This document shows positions 13,272-24,931 of a stretch of 64,000 nt of DNA, one piece after another (positions within the stretch are counted from its first letter, which is position 1; each line of letters begins with the position of its first letter). This DNA is from Dirofilaria immitis (taxonomy: Eukaryota; Nematoda; Chromadorea; Rhabditida; Onchocercidae). The DNA is taken from positions 1,422,501-1,486,500 of the forward strand of contig JAKNDB010000076.1 in NCBI GenBank assembly GCA_024305405.1, read 5' to 3'. The position numbers and the translations under genes are program-made. A model generated the notes under the pieces. That model saw nothing but the letters and a program-made list of their open reading frames with translations. It was not told the origin of the DNA and searched no databases.

Positions 13272-14779
13272 CGTTTCTTATTATTCGTTACCTTCTAAAT
13301 ATCTGAAGATATATATATTAGCAAATAAGATTCATCAACTTGATAATTTGTAATCGAACATGGCATGTTATTTGACAGAAAACATCCATATTTTAAAATA
13401 ATGTTTTCAAATTAAGCAATATATGAAAAAGAAGAATTAACTGTATTAGTCTGTTATAAGAAGTAATTCACGCTACCCTGCTATAAAAGAAAAAAAGACA
13501 ATTACCGTTGGCCTGAAAAATATATCACAAAGAAGAAAAAGTATCGAATTTTAGTGTATTCATAATAGAGATAGAAGCAAAATATTTCGAAACTAAAATA
13601 AATGAAACAACTATATATATAACTAAGGTACTATGCAAAGAAGCAAAAAAAAACAGAAGTCTAGTTTGGCTCGAAATTATCCCAATACATACATATGCAT
13701 AGCGAATATGGTTTTCAATACACGCTTAAACGTATTTGTAAATCAAAATCATGCCAACTTTACGGATACACTCTATTACGAATATTCCTAATACTTTGCA
13801 CTCCCTACTAAATTGCCAGTTATCTTCACAAACATAACAAACACCTAATGCTTATTACATTCCTACCGCATCTTATTGAAAAATCGCTCTCTGTATCACG
13901 GTCCGTCAAATTAGTTCTCATCCCACAGTGAAACAAGGAAATCTCTATTTAATCCACGCTCCATCAAAGTGCTTATTATAAGAGTTCGCGATCCGTCTTG
14001 GAAGAATTGAAAGGAAGTGGATTTATGAGACTGAAGTTTCGTCGGAGCTTCGCTATTCCAAATAAAAATGTTGGCGATGATTCTATAAAGCGTATAAGCA
14101 TTTAAGAAAAACGAACAAAAACGAAAAATTTGATTTGCAAATTATTCATTATGCGTAAGTTATATAAGAAACTATAAGTATCTCAAAATTTTGCACAAGT
14201 AATTTATTTTAAATTAAAAGAATGAAAGAAAGAAATTCAAACAATTTATTCTGTTTAAATTAAACTGAAAAATTTTCCAAACAAATAATACATTGTTAGA
14301 GAAAGATAACTTGAAGAGAATTTTAACGAATAATATGAAAAAGATAAAATGAACTAAATCCCTCAGGCAGTATAAATCAGTTAGAAGTACATAAGGAAAG
14401 CATTGAAATCTTCCACACAAAAAGATTTCAGTTGCTGGGATACAAAACTTCTCGAAATTAAAACTTATCACTAATTTGTTTTCCATTAACATTTTACGAA
14501 TACATTTACAGGTAAAAGTATAGAACATAAATCAATAAATAATCCTTAACTGAAGCGTCACTATTCTCCACAGTGTAACCAATTCCAGTTTGTATAATTT
14601 TAGCGCAATTATTTTACAGGTAGATTCACTGATCTAATTATTTAAAATCAAGAGTTACCCTTCAACAACCCTGAAATGTACTTTACATAATAATTTTCTT
14701 TCTTGTCATTCTATCCTTCCTCATCACAAGCTTAGAAATTCTTTGCTCGAATTATGATCATCAGAAAAGTTAATATATG
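13272..14779. other. Intergenic upstream of RPS19
   Basis: AT-rich, no supported gene. It should contain the RPS19 promoter. A few short pyrimidine-rich tracts are present but no distinct element stands out. Confidence 0.5.
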
Positions 14780-15013
14780 GACTCTCTGAAGCTGGCTATA
14801 GGAACAGATACAATTTGGTCCCACTAGCGAGGACCTATGAAACGGAAAGTTTGGTGCTAGCAACACCGGCTAACCCCGACGCTCAAAATGTATATCGTCA
14901 TTGCTGCGGTTAAAAAGCTGGTGGTTAGATCTGCGTCTCAAGACCTGACCTATCCATTGGATGAGAACTGGTCAATGTGTTATAAAAATGCCTCATTCAA
15001 TTCACTCTTTTTT
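14780..15013 (+). ncRNA. Candidate structured Pol III RNA, unidentified
   Basis: This block is clearly richer in G and C than its surroundings and is not open in any frame. Read on the plus strand it can fold into several stems. One is a GGTCC/GGACC hairpin whose loop contains AGCGA. Another is CACCGGCT pairing with AGCTGGTG, continued after a four-A bulge by AACC/GGTT, and enclosing a GACG/CGTC hairpin. The block is followed by a six-T run (15008-15013) that would stop RNA polymerase III. I could not match it to a tRNA (no B box), U6, SRP RNA or RNase P/MRP as a whole. A decayed repeat or a minus-strand element is the alternative. Ends are approximate. Confidence 0.3.
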
Positions 15014-15962
15014 ATTTACTATTTATTGTACTTAATCAGAGGATAATAAAATTTTTTCATTAATGATTATCATCCCTGATGGATTAATATAAACAAATAA
15101 TGCTATCTAAATGCCTTTTCAATAGAAAATCGAAAATCGTAATAATTTATTCTCACAGAATATAGCAAATTGTAAAAAACTGAAAAAGTGGTACAAAGAC
15201 TATTAAGGATTATATAAATCAGACAAAAGCAGAATAGTTTATGTTTCTCGAGACCATAACAAGAGCACTCATTTTCGCCCCTGAAACGGTCTAATCTTTT
15301 TGAAACATATTTTCGAAGTGAGCATTTGTGAGCATCAATAGCTCGCTATATAATAAAGACGTTATAAATAATTACAACTATGATGATAAAGTAAATCGAA
15401 ATATGGGAACAAACATTTAAGGAGCGATTCGAAATAAACAACAAATGAAAATATAGAACTATAAAGCGTAATAAAAGAATTTTGCCGCCAATTTGCTTTA
15501 TACACGAAACAAAATAGCCTTCAATCATAACAAGCTTCAAACAAATTTTCGAAATCCATCAACAATAGAAAGTATAAATTTTATTAAAACTCAAATGAAA
15601 TGACTTATACACCTTTAAATTTTTGAAAGGAAACAGCGCCCTTAAATGAAATAATAAAAATTATGAACAACAAAGCTAAACAATTACCACTGGAAATTTG
15701 GAACCACAAACAATTATGAAGTTCCGAAGAAACATTGATCCTGCTAAAATAGGAAATGTTTAAAAATTCCTTAGCTATTTTAAAATGACATTTTTATCCA
15801 ACATTGTCATAAAATACTCTCAGGGACTTTTGCTTGATCTTGGATTCATACTGTATAAAATATATCGAATATCTCATACATCCTTAATTCCATCCGAAGT
15901 AGATTTTCACCAAGCAATTTACAATAAGCTGTAGCACAAGCAGATAAAGCAGCATATCTCCG
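15014..15962. other. Intergenic, nothing recognised
   Basis: AT-rich sequence at the 3' side of the SP-family gene, with no supported gene or repeat. Confidence 0.5.
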
Positions 15963-18962
15963 TTAATTTGAATTGATGATAGCTGGCTGTTGTGCACTGA
16001 TCAGATTCGTTTGTGATGCACTGACCTCCGCTGATGCTACTGCTCGTACAGTTGCATCTACAGATCCACGTACTCGTGAACTTAATTCTGAATTGCCATG
16101 TCCACGTACTGTTGAATGCGTTCTTTCGTGTTTCGTTAAATGATCTGATCGCATAAATTTCTTGCCACAATGACCACAGGCAAAACGTTTTTCACCTAAA
16201 AAATCTATTACATACAGAACTTTTCATTTGAAATCAAAAATCAAAAACTACAAAACGAATACAAACCAGTATGTGTCCTACGATGCCGTTGCAATTCATC
16301 GGAGCGTGTAAACCTTTTTGACAATGTGCCCAATCGCATGCGAATGGTTTTTGTCCTGCATGCCCTCTTAAATGCGCTCGCAAATGCGATGTCTTTCCGT
16401 AAGTTTTTTCACACAAGTGACAAATATGTAAGCGTTGCTTCTCACCACTTTTTACCCTCAAATAGAAATATAATCAATGCCTAGTCGAACATTGTTTAAA
16501 AACAAAGTACTGTGACATTAAATCATAAAATCGCTTTTTATAGGACAACCAAAGAATGATGAAAAAGCTTACAATTTATTGTTAGTGCTGTTTTGACAAT
16601 TGGGACAGTTACACGCAGTTCTTTTCGGAGTTTTCTGTTGCTTGTATCCCAGCTGCTGGCCAACTGTTGAAGCACTTGGTGTTGCATCAAATTCATTTTG
16701 ACGATTGTAACGATATCCCTGACTGGCTGCTTCCGCTGTATCTCCTGCCGCTGTTGTGATTATCCACTTTTGGGGATCGTTCGGATCTTGGATGAAGTGT
16801 AAATTTCCTGCAAAAAACTTTCTACCTTAAGTAATCGAAAAATAAAATCTCTTTCCTACGTTTTTGTAGTGTAAAGAGATTATAGCAAATTTTGCAATCG
16901 AAAAATGAGCTAATACGCAGTATTCTGCCAAAATGAGATAGCCGAGTTATCTTGACATGTTGAGTAACAATATATTTAAAAGACCCCTGTTAAAATCATT
17001 ATAGTTTGTTATTTCATTTTTTTATTTCTTTGAATTAACACCAAATAATCGTTTGACTAGTCAATCCTTTTTTCATTTCATTTTTCATTTATGACATTTT
17101 TCTATGAAATGGATTGAGAACTGACAACTAAACCGCATAAAATTGAAACGAAATAAAACTTTGGTTTGACCAATAAGTATCCGAAAAATCATCAAAACCG
17201 ATATACAAACCCAATTTTATCCTTTGTTGAGTAGTGACACCATTAGAGCTACCATCATCTATTTCGTGTTTTGTATTTGTTTGCTGCGGTTGCTGCATTT
17301 CCACATTTCGCATTTGTTGTAAAGTTTGCTGTTGCAAATGATGAGGTTGCGTGTGCAAACTTGCCAACACTGGTTTCGCATCTGGAGCCGGATGCATCTG
17401 CAGCGGTATAAATGCTATCTAAAACACTTAAATGGTCATAAGTTTTCACACTTGAAATTCAGAGTTTTACTTCCATCCAAAAGTTAGGATTTCTTTCAAA
17501 GCACTGAAAATGTAGGACAGATCCAGTGGGCCGAACTCAGTTAACGATATTTTTTAGAAATCCATCACCTGCAACAACAATGATAAATTCTAAAATAGTG
17601 GTTTGCAGCAATTTGCTTCGCTGGTCCCACATTTTGCTTAATTTCTTTAATCTGAAATTTCAGACTAACTAAAGAAGTTTAACAATATGAAGATTTTATT
17701 TTATATTTTCTTAAACAGATGAATTAAATTCGAGAAATCAAAAAACCTGTTGCGCCGCTTGATTGGGTCCAACTGTTGGTTGTTGTACGATGTAAAACTG
17801 ATTAGTCTGTTGGATACCGGTGGGTTGAATTGGTATTGAAGGGCCTGGAAACACCGCTGCAAATCTTGATAAAAACAAATATTGATAAAAAGTGGAGGTG
17901 AATTAACTCTGCTACTTGGTATTCTAAACTCATTCATACTGAGACACATTATTAGATTAGTGAAGTTATAATACAATAAAATTTAATTCCTGCCGTTAAT
18001 TTAAATATATCTCACCGCTCCTATTTATCAATTTTAAAAACTTATGCAGTAATGCTTCCGGTTATTTAATTTATTATTCAGCAGAAATATAACTTATTCT
18101 AGAACAAATGATATGGTTTAAGGTCAGACCAAATCTATCTCACTATACTCACATGTGAAGCTTCAGTTAAAATTGTTTTTGGAAAATGGAAAGATAACTG
18201 TCGAGAACGCAAATCTTTTAAATAGGAGAGATTCTTTCAGCCGTTTTGTTGTTATGCTGACTGCAAAATGAAATGACTGCAAAATCTTACTAGCAATTGC
18301 CGGTTGTTGTATTACCAAGAATTGTTGAGTTTGTCCTGGTCCTGTAACCGGAATGAGTTGGACCTGCGTCGGCTGCTGTCCACTCTGATTTTGAGTGGCA
18401 ATTGGTATAAACTGAACCTGGAAACAAAAGCTTTGATTTAAGAGGAAATAATTATGAAGAAAAGTAAGCGGGCTTGAATTACAAATCTCAATTTCTCGAT
18501 GCAAATGAATTGAATGGATCAATGGCATTTGGAGATCCATGTTTTAAGAATATAAAGGTTAAACAGGATAAGCCGTTTGAATTAGAATATTTTGTTAGCT
18601 CCACAAGTTATTTTTCATCTAGTACAAATAATGAAATAACATGATTCTACTGGAAATTGACACCGTGCATGACATGTCCGTACATATCAGTCCCTTCTAC
18701 CTCACCATTCCGTCTCATTTGGAAAATGAGACGGGTAGCTGGAGTGCGAAATAACGAACATTTACCTGCTGATGTTGTATGGATGTCGCCTGAGGCTGCG
18801 ACTGCTGTATCACTGCGGAAGTAGTATTCGTACCGGCGTTGCCGGTGATAGGTTTCGGCAGTATGGGAGTGTCCTGCGTTACTGGGGTTGTGTCGTAGAA
18901 GGTGACGGTGCTGCCGGATTGGACGATGTCTGCTTTGGCAAGATAGGGGTGGTCTCAGCCAT
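15963..18962 (-). CDS. sptf-3: SP-family C2H2 zinc-finger transcription factor
   Basis: Nuclear DNA-binding protein of the SP1-4 group, expected to bind GC/CACCC boxes. Exons: 18766-18962, 18291-18417, 17747-17856, 17211-17397, 16573-16807, 16267-16456, 15963-16195, about 426 residues. The N-terminal half is rich in Q, T and P ([30 protein letters not shown]), like SP trans-activation domains. A Buttonhead-type box [11 protein letters not shown] in exon 5 precedes three zinc fingers: [19 protein letters not shown], then FACDWAHC...[14 protein letters not shown], then [20 protein letters not shown]. Finger 1 has Cys-x2-Cys spacing instead of the Cys-x4-Cys of vertebrate SP1. Two one-base losses break the frame: G4 at 18884-18887 in exon 1 and T5 at 16315-16319 inside finger 2. 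Correcting them makes all seven exon phases agree. The C. elegans-style symbol is by similarity; another SP paralogue cannot be excluded. Confidence 0.9.
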
Positions 18963-19300
18963 CGCGGGGCGTGGGGCACCTGCTGCTACTGCACCTTTCT
19001 ACACGGATTCACACGAGGCGAGCACAGGCAGTGTTATGACCTGTCAACCCTTCTGACTTCACGTCACCACGAACTTACGTCTATTTTGCTTCGGACAGCG
19101 CAACCTACGCAACGCGTTGACAATTATGGTAAGGAATAGAAAGGAAGAAAGCACACCTCCCGTCGGTCTTTTCCGATCGATTTAGCCAACTTTGACGAAA
19201 TGGAGGCGGGGCATAAGATTAATGCGGCCCATCTCGTTGAGTAGGTGTGCTTCCTCGGCAAAATGGGCGTGGCGCCTTGTTCAAGCCAGGGATGATTTTT
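18963..19300 (-). promoter_or_regulatory. GC-rich 5' region of the SP gene with SP/KLF boxes
   Basis: The 340 bases upstream of the SP gene start are GC-rich compared with the rest of the window. They contain three SP/KLF-type boxes: GGGGCGTGGGGC at 18966-18977, GGAGGCGGGG at 19202-19211 and GGGCGTGGC at 19265-19273. This fits a TATA-less promoter and 5' UTR. Binding of the SP protein to its own promoter is a plausible inference, not shown here. Confidence 0.45.
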
Positions 19301-20004
19301 TGCACTGGTGGGTGGATGGTATTAACGCCTTCTCAAAATATGTGTTCGATTTCTTTGGTAATCAATACGAATAAAATATCGTTGTACTAATATTATTTGA
19401 AATTAATGCGTATAGTATTGCCATTATAAAGATTGATTCGTACACCATACAGCTTGCAGCAATTTATTGCTATGAAAGCTTACCGAACTTCACTCCTTAT
19501 TGCCTTTATCAAGAGAATATTCATATGATAGTTAAGCATTTTAGCTTCATTTAAAATGTTGCCCAACAAGAACAATTCAAAAACGTACGTATTAGGACAA
19601 TTTATAGCAGCTAATTACCGAATTCCCCACAAGTTTGTTAATTGAATTTTCTCGTCTGGATTATTCATTTCTTCGTTTTCCAAAACGAGCTGCCTAATTA
19701 TGATTCTCTTTTATTCTTGCGCATACACTACAATTTTTCTGTGCATTTATTAAGATACACAATATAACTTCAACAAATGAACATTAAAGAATCCATAAAA
19801 ATTTCTTCCCCATGTTGCTCAAAATTTAAAACTTAAAATTTTAATTCCTATGACTAAGAAGCAAAAATACAGAAGTGCCGAAAAAATGCAAGAACACCAT
19901 CACGCCTGCGCCTAACAAGCCTCTAGTTTGCATCTTCCTTCAGACCAGTCTAGCACACGGAACCATTTATTTCGGTCTTTATAATTGAACAATATTACGT
20001 TAAT
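19301..20004. other. Intergenic between OLA1 and the SP gene
   Basis: AT-rich spacer downstream of OLA1; no supported gene. An open frame on the plus strand at 19192-19374 is regarded as chance. Confidence 0.45.
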
Positions 20005-22944
20005 TCATTTTTTCTTAGTAGTTAGACCAGCACCAGCATTAAATTTAAATAATATTATATCACCATCTTCAACAATATAGTTTCTGCCTTGTTGACGATA
20101 TTTTCCCGCTGCCTTTACAGCAATTTCACTGCCCAGTTCCATCAAGTCTTTTACTTTACATACTTCGGCCATAATAAAGCCTTTTTCAAAATCCGTATGA
20201 ATTCTTCCAGCGGCTTGCGGCGCCTTTGTTCCTTTCTTCAGATGATAATTTTATTAAAAACTGAAATTTTTAAATAAAAACTCCTCCAACTACAATTTTA
20301 AAATTGCGATCAAGCTTACCTGGATTGTCCACGCTTTCACTTCATCCTTACCACATGTAAAAAAGTATTCCAGTTGCAATGCCTTGTAACCGGTCTTCAC
20401 AATCTTATCCAGTGCGCTGAAACGAGTTGCCAAAGATACGAAAGAATGGATGAACGCCATGAACGTATAAGGCTATATAAAAAAAAATGCACAAGCATAA
20501 ATTAAACATTCTACTAGATTCTTTTGAAAAATCATTAAGGAAACATACCTTGTTGTATTTTGTTCTTTCAAAAGATGATTCGCTCATCTTCCGGCATTTC
20601 CATAAGCTTCAACTCCAATGTACCACTAAATGGAATGCAAACTGCATGCGGGTCATTTTACTTAACCAGACTTTAATTTTTGGTAGCCATTTATTCTTCT
20701 ACAAATGGAAATAAAAAAATACATTTTTATGATCCATTGGCTTGGAATTATTTTTGAAATACGCTAAGTAACGTTGGGATTATCGAGATTTTATTTATAA
20801 ATATTGAGAAAATAATGAATCATCCAGAATGCAATTGCTAATTTCCTAGGTAATTAAACTACCAAGATTTTTGAAAATTGCCAACATCTGAAAACTTACT
20901 TTTCTGATATAATCCGCATCTGAGAGATTAATCAAATAAACGACAGGTTTAGCCGTCAATAACAGATGATGATTCAGTGCTTCCACTTCTTTTTCATTCC
21001 ATGTCATCATACGAACGGGTTGATCGTCCTCCTCTAATAGCTTTTTCACCTATAATCAGAAAGCCTCGAGTACTTTGATTTTTTCGGCTTTCTAAATATT
21101 TTCTTCTGTCGAAATCACCTTCAATAGTGTTTCATATTCCAACTTTTTACTTTTATCGCCACCTCTTACAACAATTTTCTCCAGTTTATCTATGGCACCT
21201 TCCAGATACTGCAAGTCTTTCTTGATAAGTTCATTTTGTATTATACCAAGATCTCGAACAGGATTAACTTCACCCTCTACATGTGTTACATTGTCGTCAT
21301 CAAAAGCACTGAAATAATTCCATTTTTAAGTCGTTCTTTTTTTCCTTTCAGTTTCCAATTTAATTCCTTAAGATGGCATATTCAATTATAAATACGAAGA
21401 ATTTTAGTCAGATGTTTTGAAGAATTTTAGTCAGATGTTTTGATTCTTATCACTTTTCTCATATATAAATTTAATAGGTTTGAATCTGAGCAATCACATA
21501 ATAAAAGAAGTGTCAATTTAACTATTCATTTAAGCTCATTACTAACCGACAAAGATGAAAAAGTGCATCACAGGCACTAACGTGTGATAAAAACGCATTG
21601 CCCAAACCTAATCCTTCAGAAGCGCCGTTCACCAAACCAGCAATATCAACAACATTTAAATATGCTGGAACTTTATTGAGCGGCTTGAAATACTCTACCA
21701 ACCAATCGAAACGGTTATCAGCGACGGGTACGCGACCTAAAACAATAATGAATTCACTCCTAATAAAGAGGGTTTAGTAATAGCCTCAAAAATTAAGAAT
21801 TCTACCACTTATACGAAAAAGAGAGATAACTAAAGGAAATATGCAGAATTAATAGCATCTTTAGGAATGCTTTTAAGATACAGGAATAATTGGATTTCAC
21901 AACACTTAAAAAATTGTCATAAACTGATAAGGGATACAAAGAACTGATTAAACAGTGACAACAACGATCATTAAGAAGAAGGAAAGCAGCATGATGTATT
22001 TTTCGAAGTTAGCGAAGAAATAACGCAAGCAGTAAATATTATTTTAAACTTACTTTCGTTAGGATCAATTGTACAGAAAGGGAAGTTTTCTGCTTGTGCC
22101 TGACTTTTCGTTAGCACATTGAAAAAGTACTTTTCCCGACGTTTGGAACTCCAAGAATACCCATCTGAATTGAAGATAACCCATTATACCATTCTGTACA
22201 ACCAAACAAGCATAGTTATAGATCACAATTTTTAAGCATAAATTAAAAATCCACTTGGTGAATGTAATATAAGGAGTATATTACTGCGTTATCTGATAGC
22301 ATTGGTGATTTTTAACAAGCATACGTGATGCACAATTAGCAATGCAAAGGATAACGAGGTTCTGTTTTCTTCAGGATACCATCATTACTGATAATGTCAT
22401 CATTATTCTGATCAATAAGATCTTCAAAGCTTTTATTCTGGAATAAGTCAATGTTCAGATTAAATTAATAATATCTATTTTCACTACGATCCCAACAGCA
22501 TGATTTATTTACAATGAAATCTCAATCGATCATAAAGAAAAATGATAGCAAGTGAATAATGCCGAACCATTAGGAATATATTGTCAAAAATTTCAAATCA
22601 GTACAGAAAATATTGCGACATTTGGGTCAGAACAGCCAGGCTGTCAGATGGGCAAAGTCCAACAATTATATGCTTGAAATAGAAATCATGAACACTATTT
22701 TCATGAATCATAGAGAATGACGATATACATCATACGTTCGCGGACAGCATTTGTGACTTTACTACTTCATAATGGCCAGTGAATTTAAAGGTTACTAAGC
22801 AAATAATAAATCCTGTCATCAGTTCCCTTTCCAAAATAAAAATTATACGATTAACACATCGATACAAACCTTCAAATTCGTTCCTATTCGACCCATTAGA
22901 GGCATGCGTTCTTCAAGTGTATCACCTTTTTTTTTCGGTGGCAT
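20005..22944 (-). CDS. ola-1: Obg-like ATPase 1 (OLA1/YchF)
   Basis: Cytosolic P-loop NTPase of the TRAFAC/YchF family that prefers ATP and is associated with ribosomes and stress control. Exons: 22870-22944, 22054-22164, 21547-21736, 21119-21308, 20900-21049, 20549-20698, 20320-20416, 20005-20235, about 398 residues (human 396). The start [12 protein letters not shown] is family-typical. Also visible are the Walker A/G1 motif GVPNVGKST (exon 2), the DIAGLV G3 motif (exon 3), the [10 protein letters not shown] region (exon 5), and the C-terminal TGS-like end ([18 protein letters not shown], finishing in KKK). Three one-base losses interrupt the frame: A5 at 22122-22126 just after GKST, T4 at 20656-20659 and A4 at 20570-20573, the last two in one exon. 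After correction every exon phase agrees. Intron 3 carries a 23 bp tandem duplication. An acceptor-like CCAG lies 10 bases upstream of the ATG, suggesting trans-splicing. Confidence 0.95.
21398..21443. repeat. 23 bp tandem duplication in an OLA1 intron
   Basis: AGAATTTTAGTCAGATGTTT plus three bases occurs twice in a row with a 23 bp period, inside the intron between OLA1 exons 3 and 4. Confidence 0.85.
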
Positions 22945-23476
22945 TCTTCGTCTGGTTATTACTACTTAATGACTGAACCACTAAAAAAAGCCATAATTAA
23001 TATGGCATATGTTTTCCGCTGAAAGAGATCGGAAATTACATCTGTTGAACCGAATTATCGGATCCCAATCGATATTGAAATCAAGTGCATGTTATCAGTT
23101 AAACTTGTTTATAAAAGAAGACAACAAACAACTGAAAAGGTAAAAACAAATGAATTAAACAGTATTTTTATCAGAGTCTTTCTCGTAATAATACAGCAAA
23201 AAATGAGCGAAACAAGCATATATTATGCTTTAATAAAGCTACTGCAAAGAAACCATATCCGAGAACTGATCTGTTTTTTCAGAAATATAAAAATCGCTAG
23301 TTCAATAATCAAACCGATTAAATGAACTTGTTTTCAAAAACATTGGCAGTGTACAGCCAAAAATTATCTCGCAAATTGTACAACGATTCCTTTAACAATT
23401 TTATTTGAGAAAAAAGAAACACAAAACCATAAATTGAAATATGAAAAAGAAAAAATTACAAATAAAATATCTGAAA

Positions 23477-24931
23477 TCAATGATACATTGGTCCTCGTGG
23501 CGGAAAAACTTGTGGAACAACAAAGGGTGGCGCTCCAGGCATTGGTTGAGGCTGCATCATTCCCATACTGGGACCGCCAATACCACGCACTGCTCCTTGC
23601 AGACCTAAAAATTATAGGAGATTAAGATTAATATTTAATAATAAATCGAAAGTGGACATTTTAATATTTTCTTATTTTTATGAACAAATCTTCTGACCAC
23701 ATGTTCTCGCTATTACATCGTTACAATGATTTAGTCCTATAATGAAGGATGAGATAAAGAAAAAGAGCAATTTCTCAAACTGTTTCAAAAAACGTGGATT
23801 TTTCGAATACAAGTTGAAGAAAATTCATTTCTTTTATGACTTCGCAATCCACACAGAAGGCTCCTGTAAGTTTTCGTCATTTTCTTTCTCTCGCTCTCAT
23901 TTAAACTCACCAAATTTCTCTAGAAGAAAAAAGCAAACCAGGAGCAGGTCCAGGAGGTCCGACCATAGGCGGTCCCATACCACGTCCAGCTGGTTTCGCT
24001 GCACCAGGCCCACCAATATTTCCGGCCTTTCCTGCTGTTTTGAATCCTCATCCTGTTCATTAGATTGAACAGTCATCGAAACTATGTGTTCCCCGCGCAA
24101 CAATACCAAACCCAGCGTCCGTTTTTCTTCTCCCTAAAAAGCAATATAAATGAAATTCATAAAACCAAGCTAAAAATCTACAATAAACATGTCACATAAA
24201 ATTAAAATATGTAAATATTAAACAACCATTGTCAAAGTAATGACTAAAAATGATTCACTAATTTATATGAATCTCGCTTTTCATTACATTGCTCAGTTTC
24301 TACTCTTCTTGGTACCAAAAATATCTATAAATAAAGTTTTAGCATTCCAAACTGTGTGATTTTGGTCTAGATATTTTAGTATAGATCATATTACCTCAGC
24401 GATCTTTTTGCCTGGTTTCGGTTTAATCCGACGCAATTCTTCACAGTCGCATAAAAGAATATTCATGTGCTTGTCAAAAGCTAAAGCAAACAGTTACTGA
24501 TATAAACGTTTTAAAACAAATTACATTCGCTAGTCTTTGTTTATTGACGTAGGATATAGTGCTTCAAAATTAACGTTGTTGACAAGAATACAATGAAATG
24601 TTAAACATGTCGCGCTGAAATTTCATTTAAAGTACTTAAACTTTATACTAGATGAGAAAAACTTGAGTATACCTTTGAAGTAGCCAACGAAAGTCCTAGA
24701 GTCCAGCAATACCACTTTCATTTTACGATTTAAATGGGACATCATTTTATTGTTTTTACTAATCGTCTGTAATGAAATAATAACATCACGAAAAATTATT
24801 TGAACAGAGTGCTCTTAGGAAATTAAGATTAATATGACTTAACATACATTCCAACATTATTTGGCGAATTAAATTATTAAGAAGATAGTAACTACAGGAA
24901 GCGGATAAATCAAACTGCTACTATTTACCAT
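23477..24931 (-). CDS. snr-2: Spliceosomal SmB/B' core protein
   Basis: Sm-ring component of the U1, U2, U4 and U5 snRNPs, with a Gly/Pro-rich tail. Coding exons: 24929-24931, 24673-24766, 24395-24480, 23939-24133, 23477-23604, about 168 residues. The first coding exon contributes only the ATG, followed at once by GTAAAT; exon 2 then gives [19 protein letters not shown] as in nematode SNR-2. The Sm fold is visible through [20 protein letters not shown] and the Sm2 motif [15 protein letters not shown]. The tail reads [19 protein letters not shown] and ends RGPMYH. The Sm domain and tail lie in different frames. One missing T in the T4 run 24038-24041 restores [15 protein letters not shown] and the exon phase. 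The assignment is secure from the Sm motifs; the lone-ATG exon is inferred from phase and a good donor. Confidence 0.93.

Noticed and set aside
14780..15013. tRNA or SRP RNA at the GC-shifted island
   Set aside because: No B box or cloverleaf; no SRP S-domain core sequence seen.
18772..19374. Two plus-strand ORFs over the SP gene 5' end
   Set aside because: GC-rich promoter and exon 1 sequence leaves frames open by chance; no ATG context, splice or homology support.
23434..24068. Plus-strand ORFs over the SmB gene
   Set aside because: They lie across the Gly/Pro-rich SmB exons and an intron; the minus strand gives the family protein.
6025..24133. Reading the frame-broken genes as pseudogenes
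   Set aside because: Five essential, intron-containing genes with otherwise intact sequence all broken by single missing bases fits sequence error far better than decay.
6025..24133. Programmed ribosomal frameshifting
   Set aside because: No shared slippery site or downstream structure, many genes affected, and several breaks within one exon.
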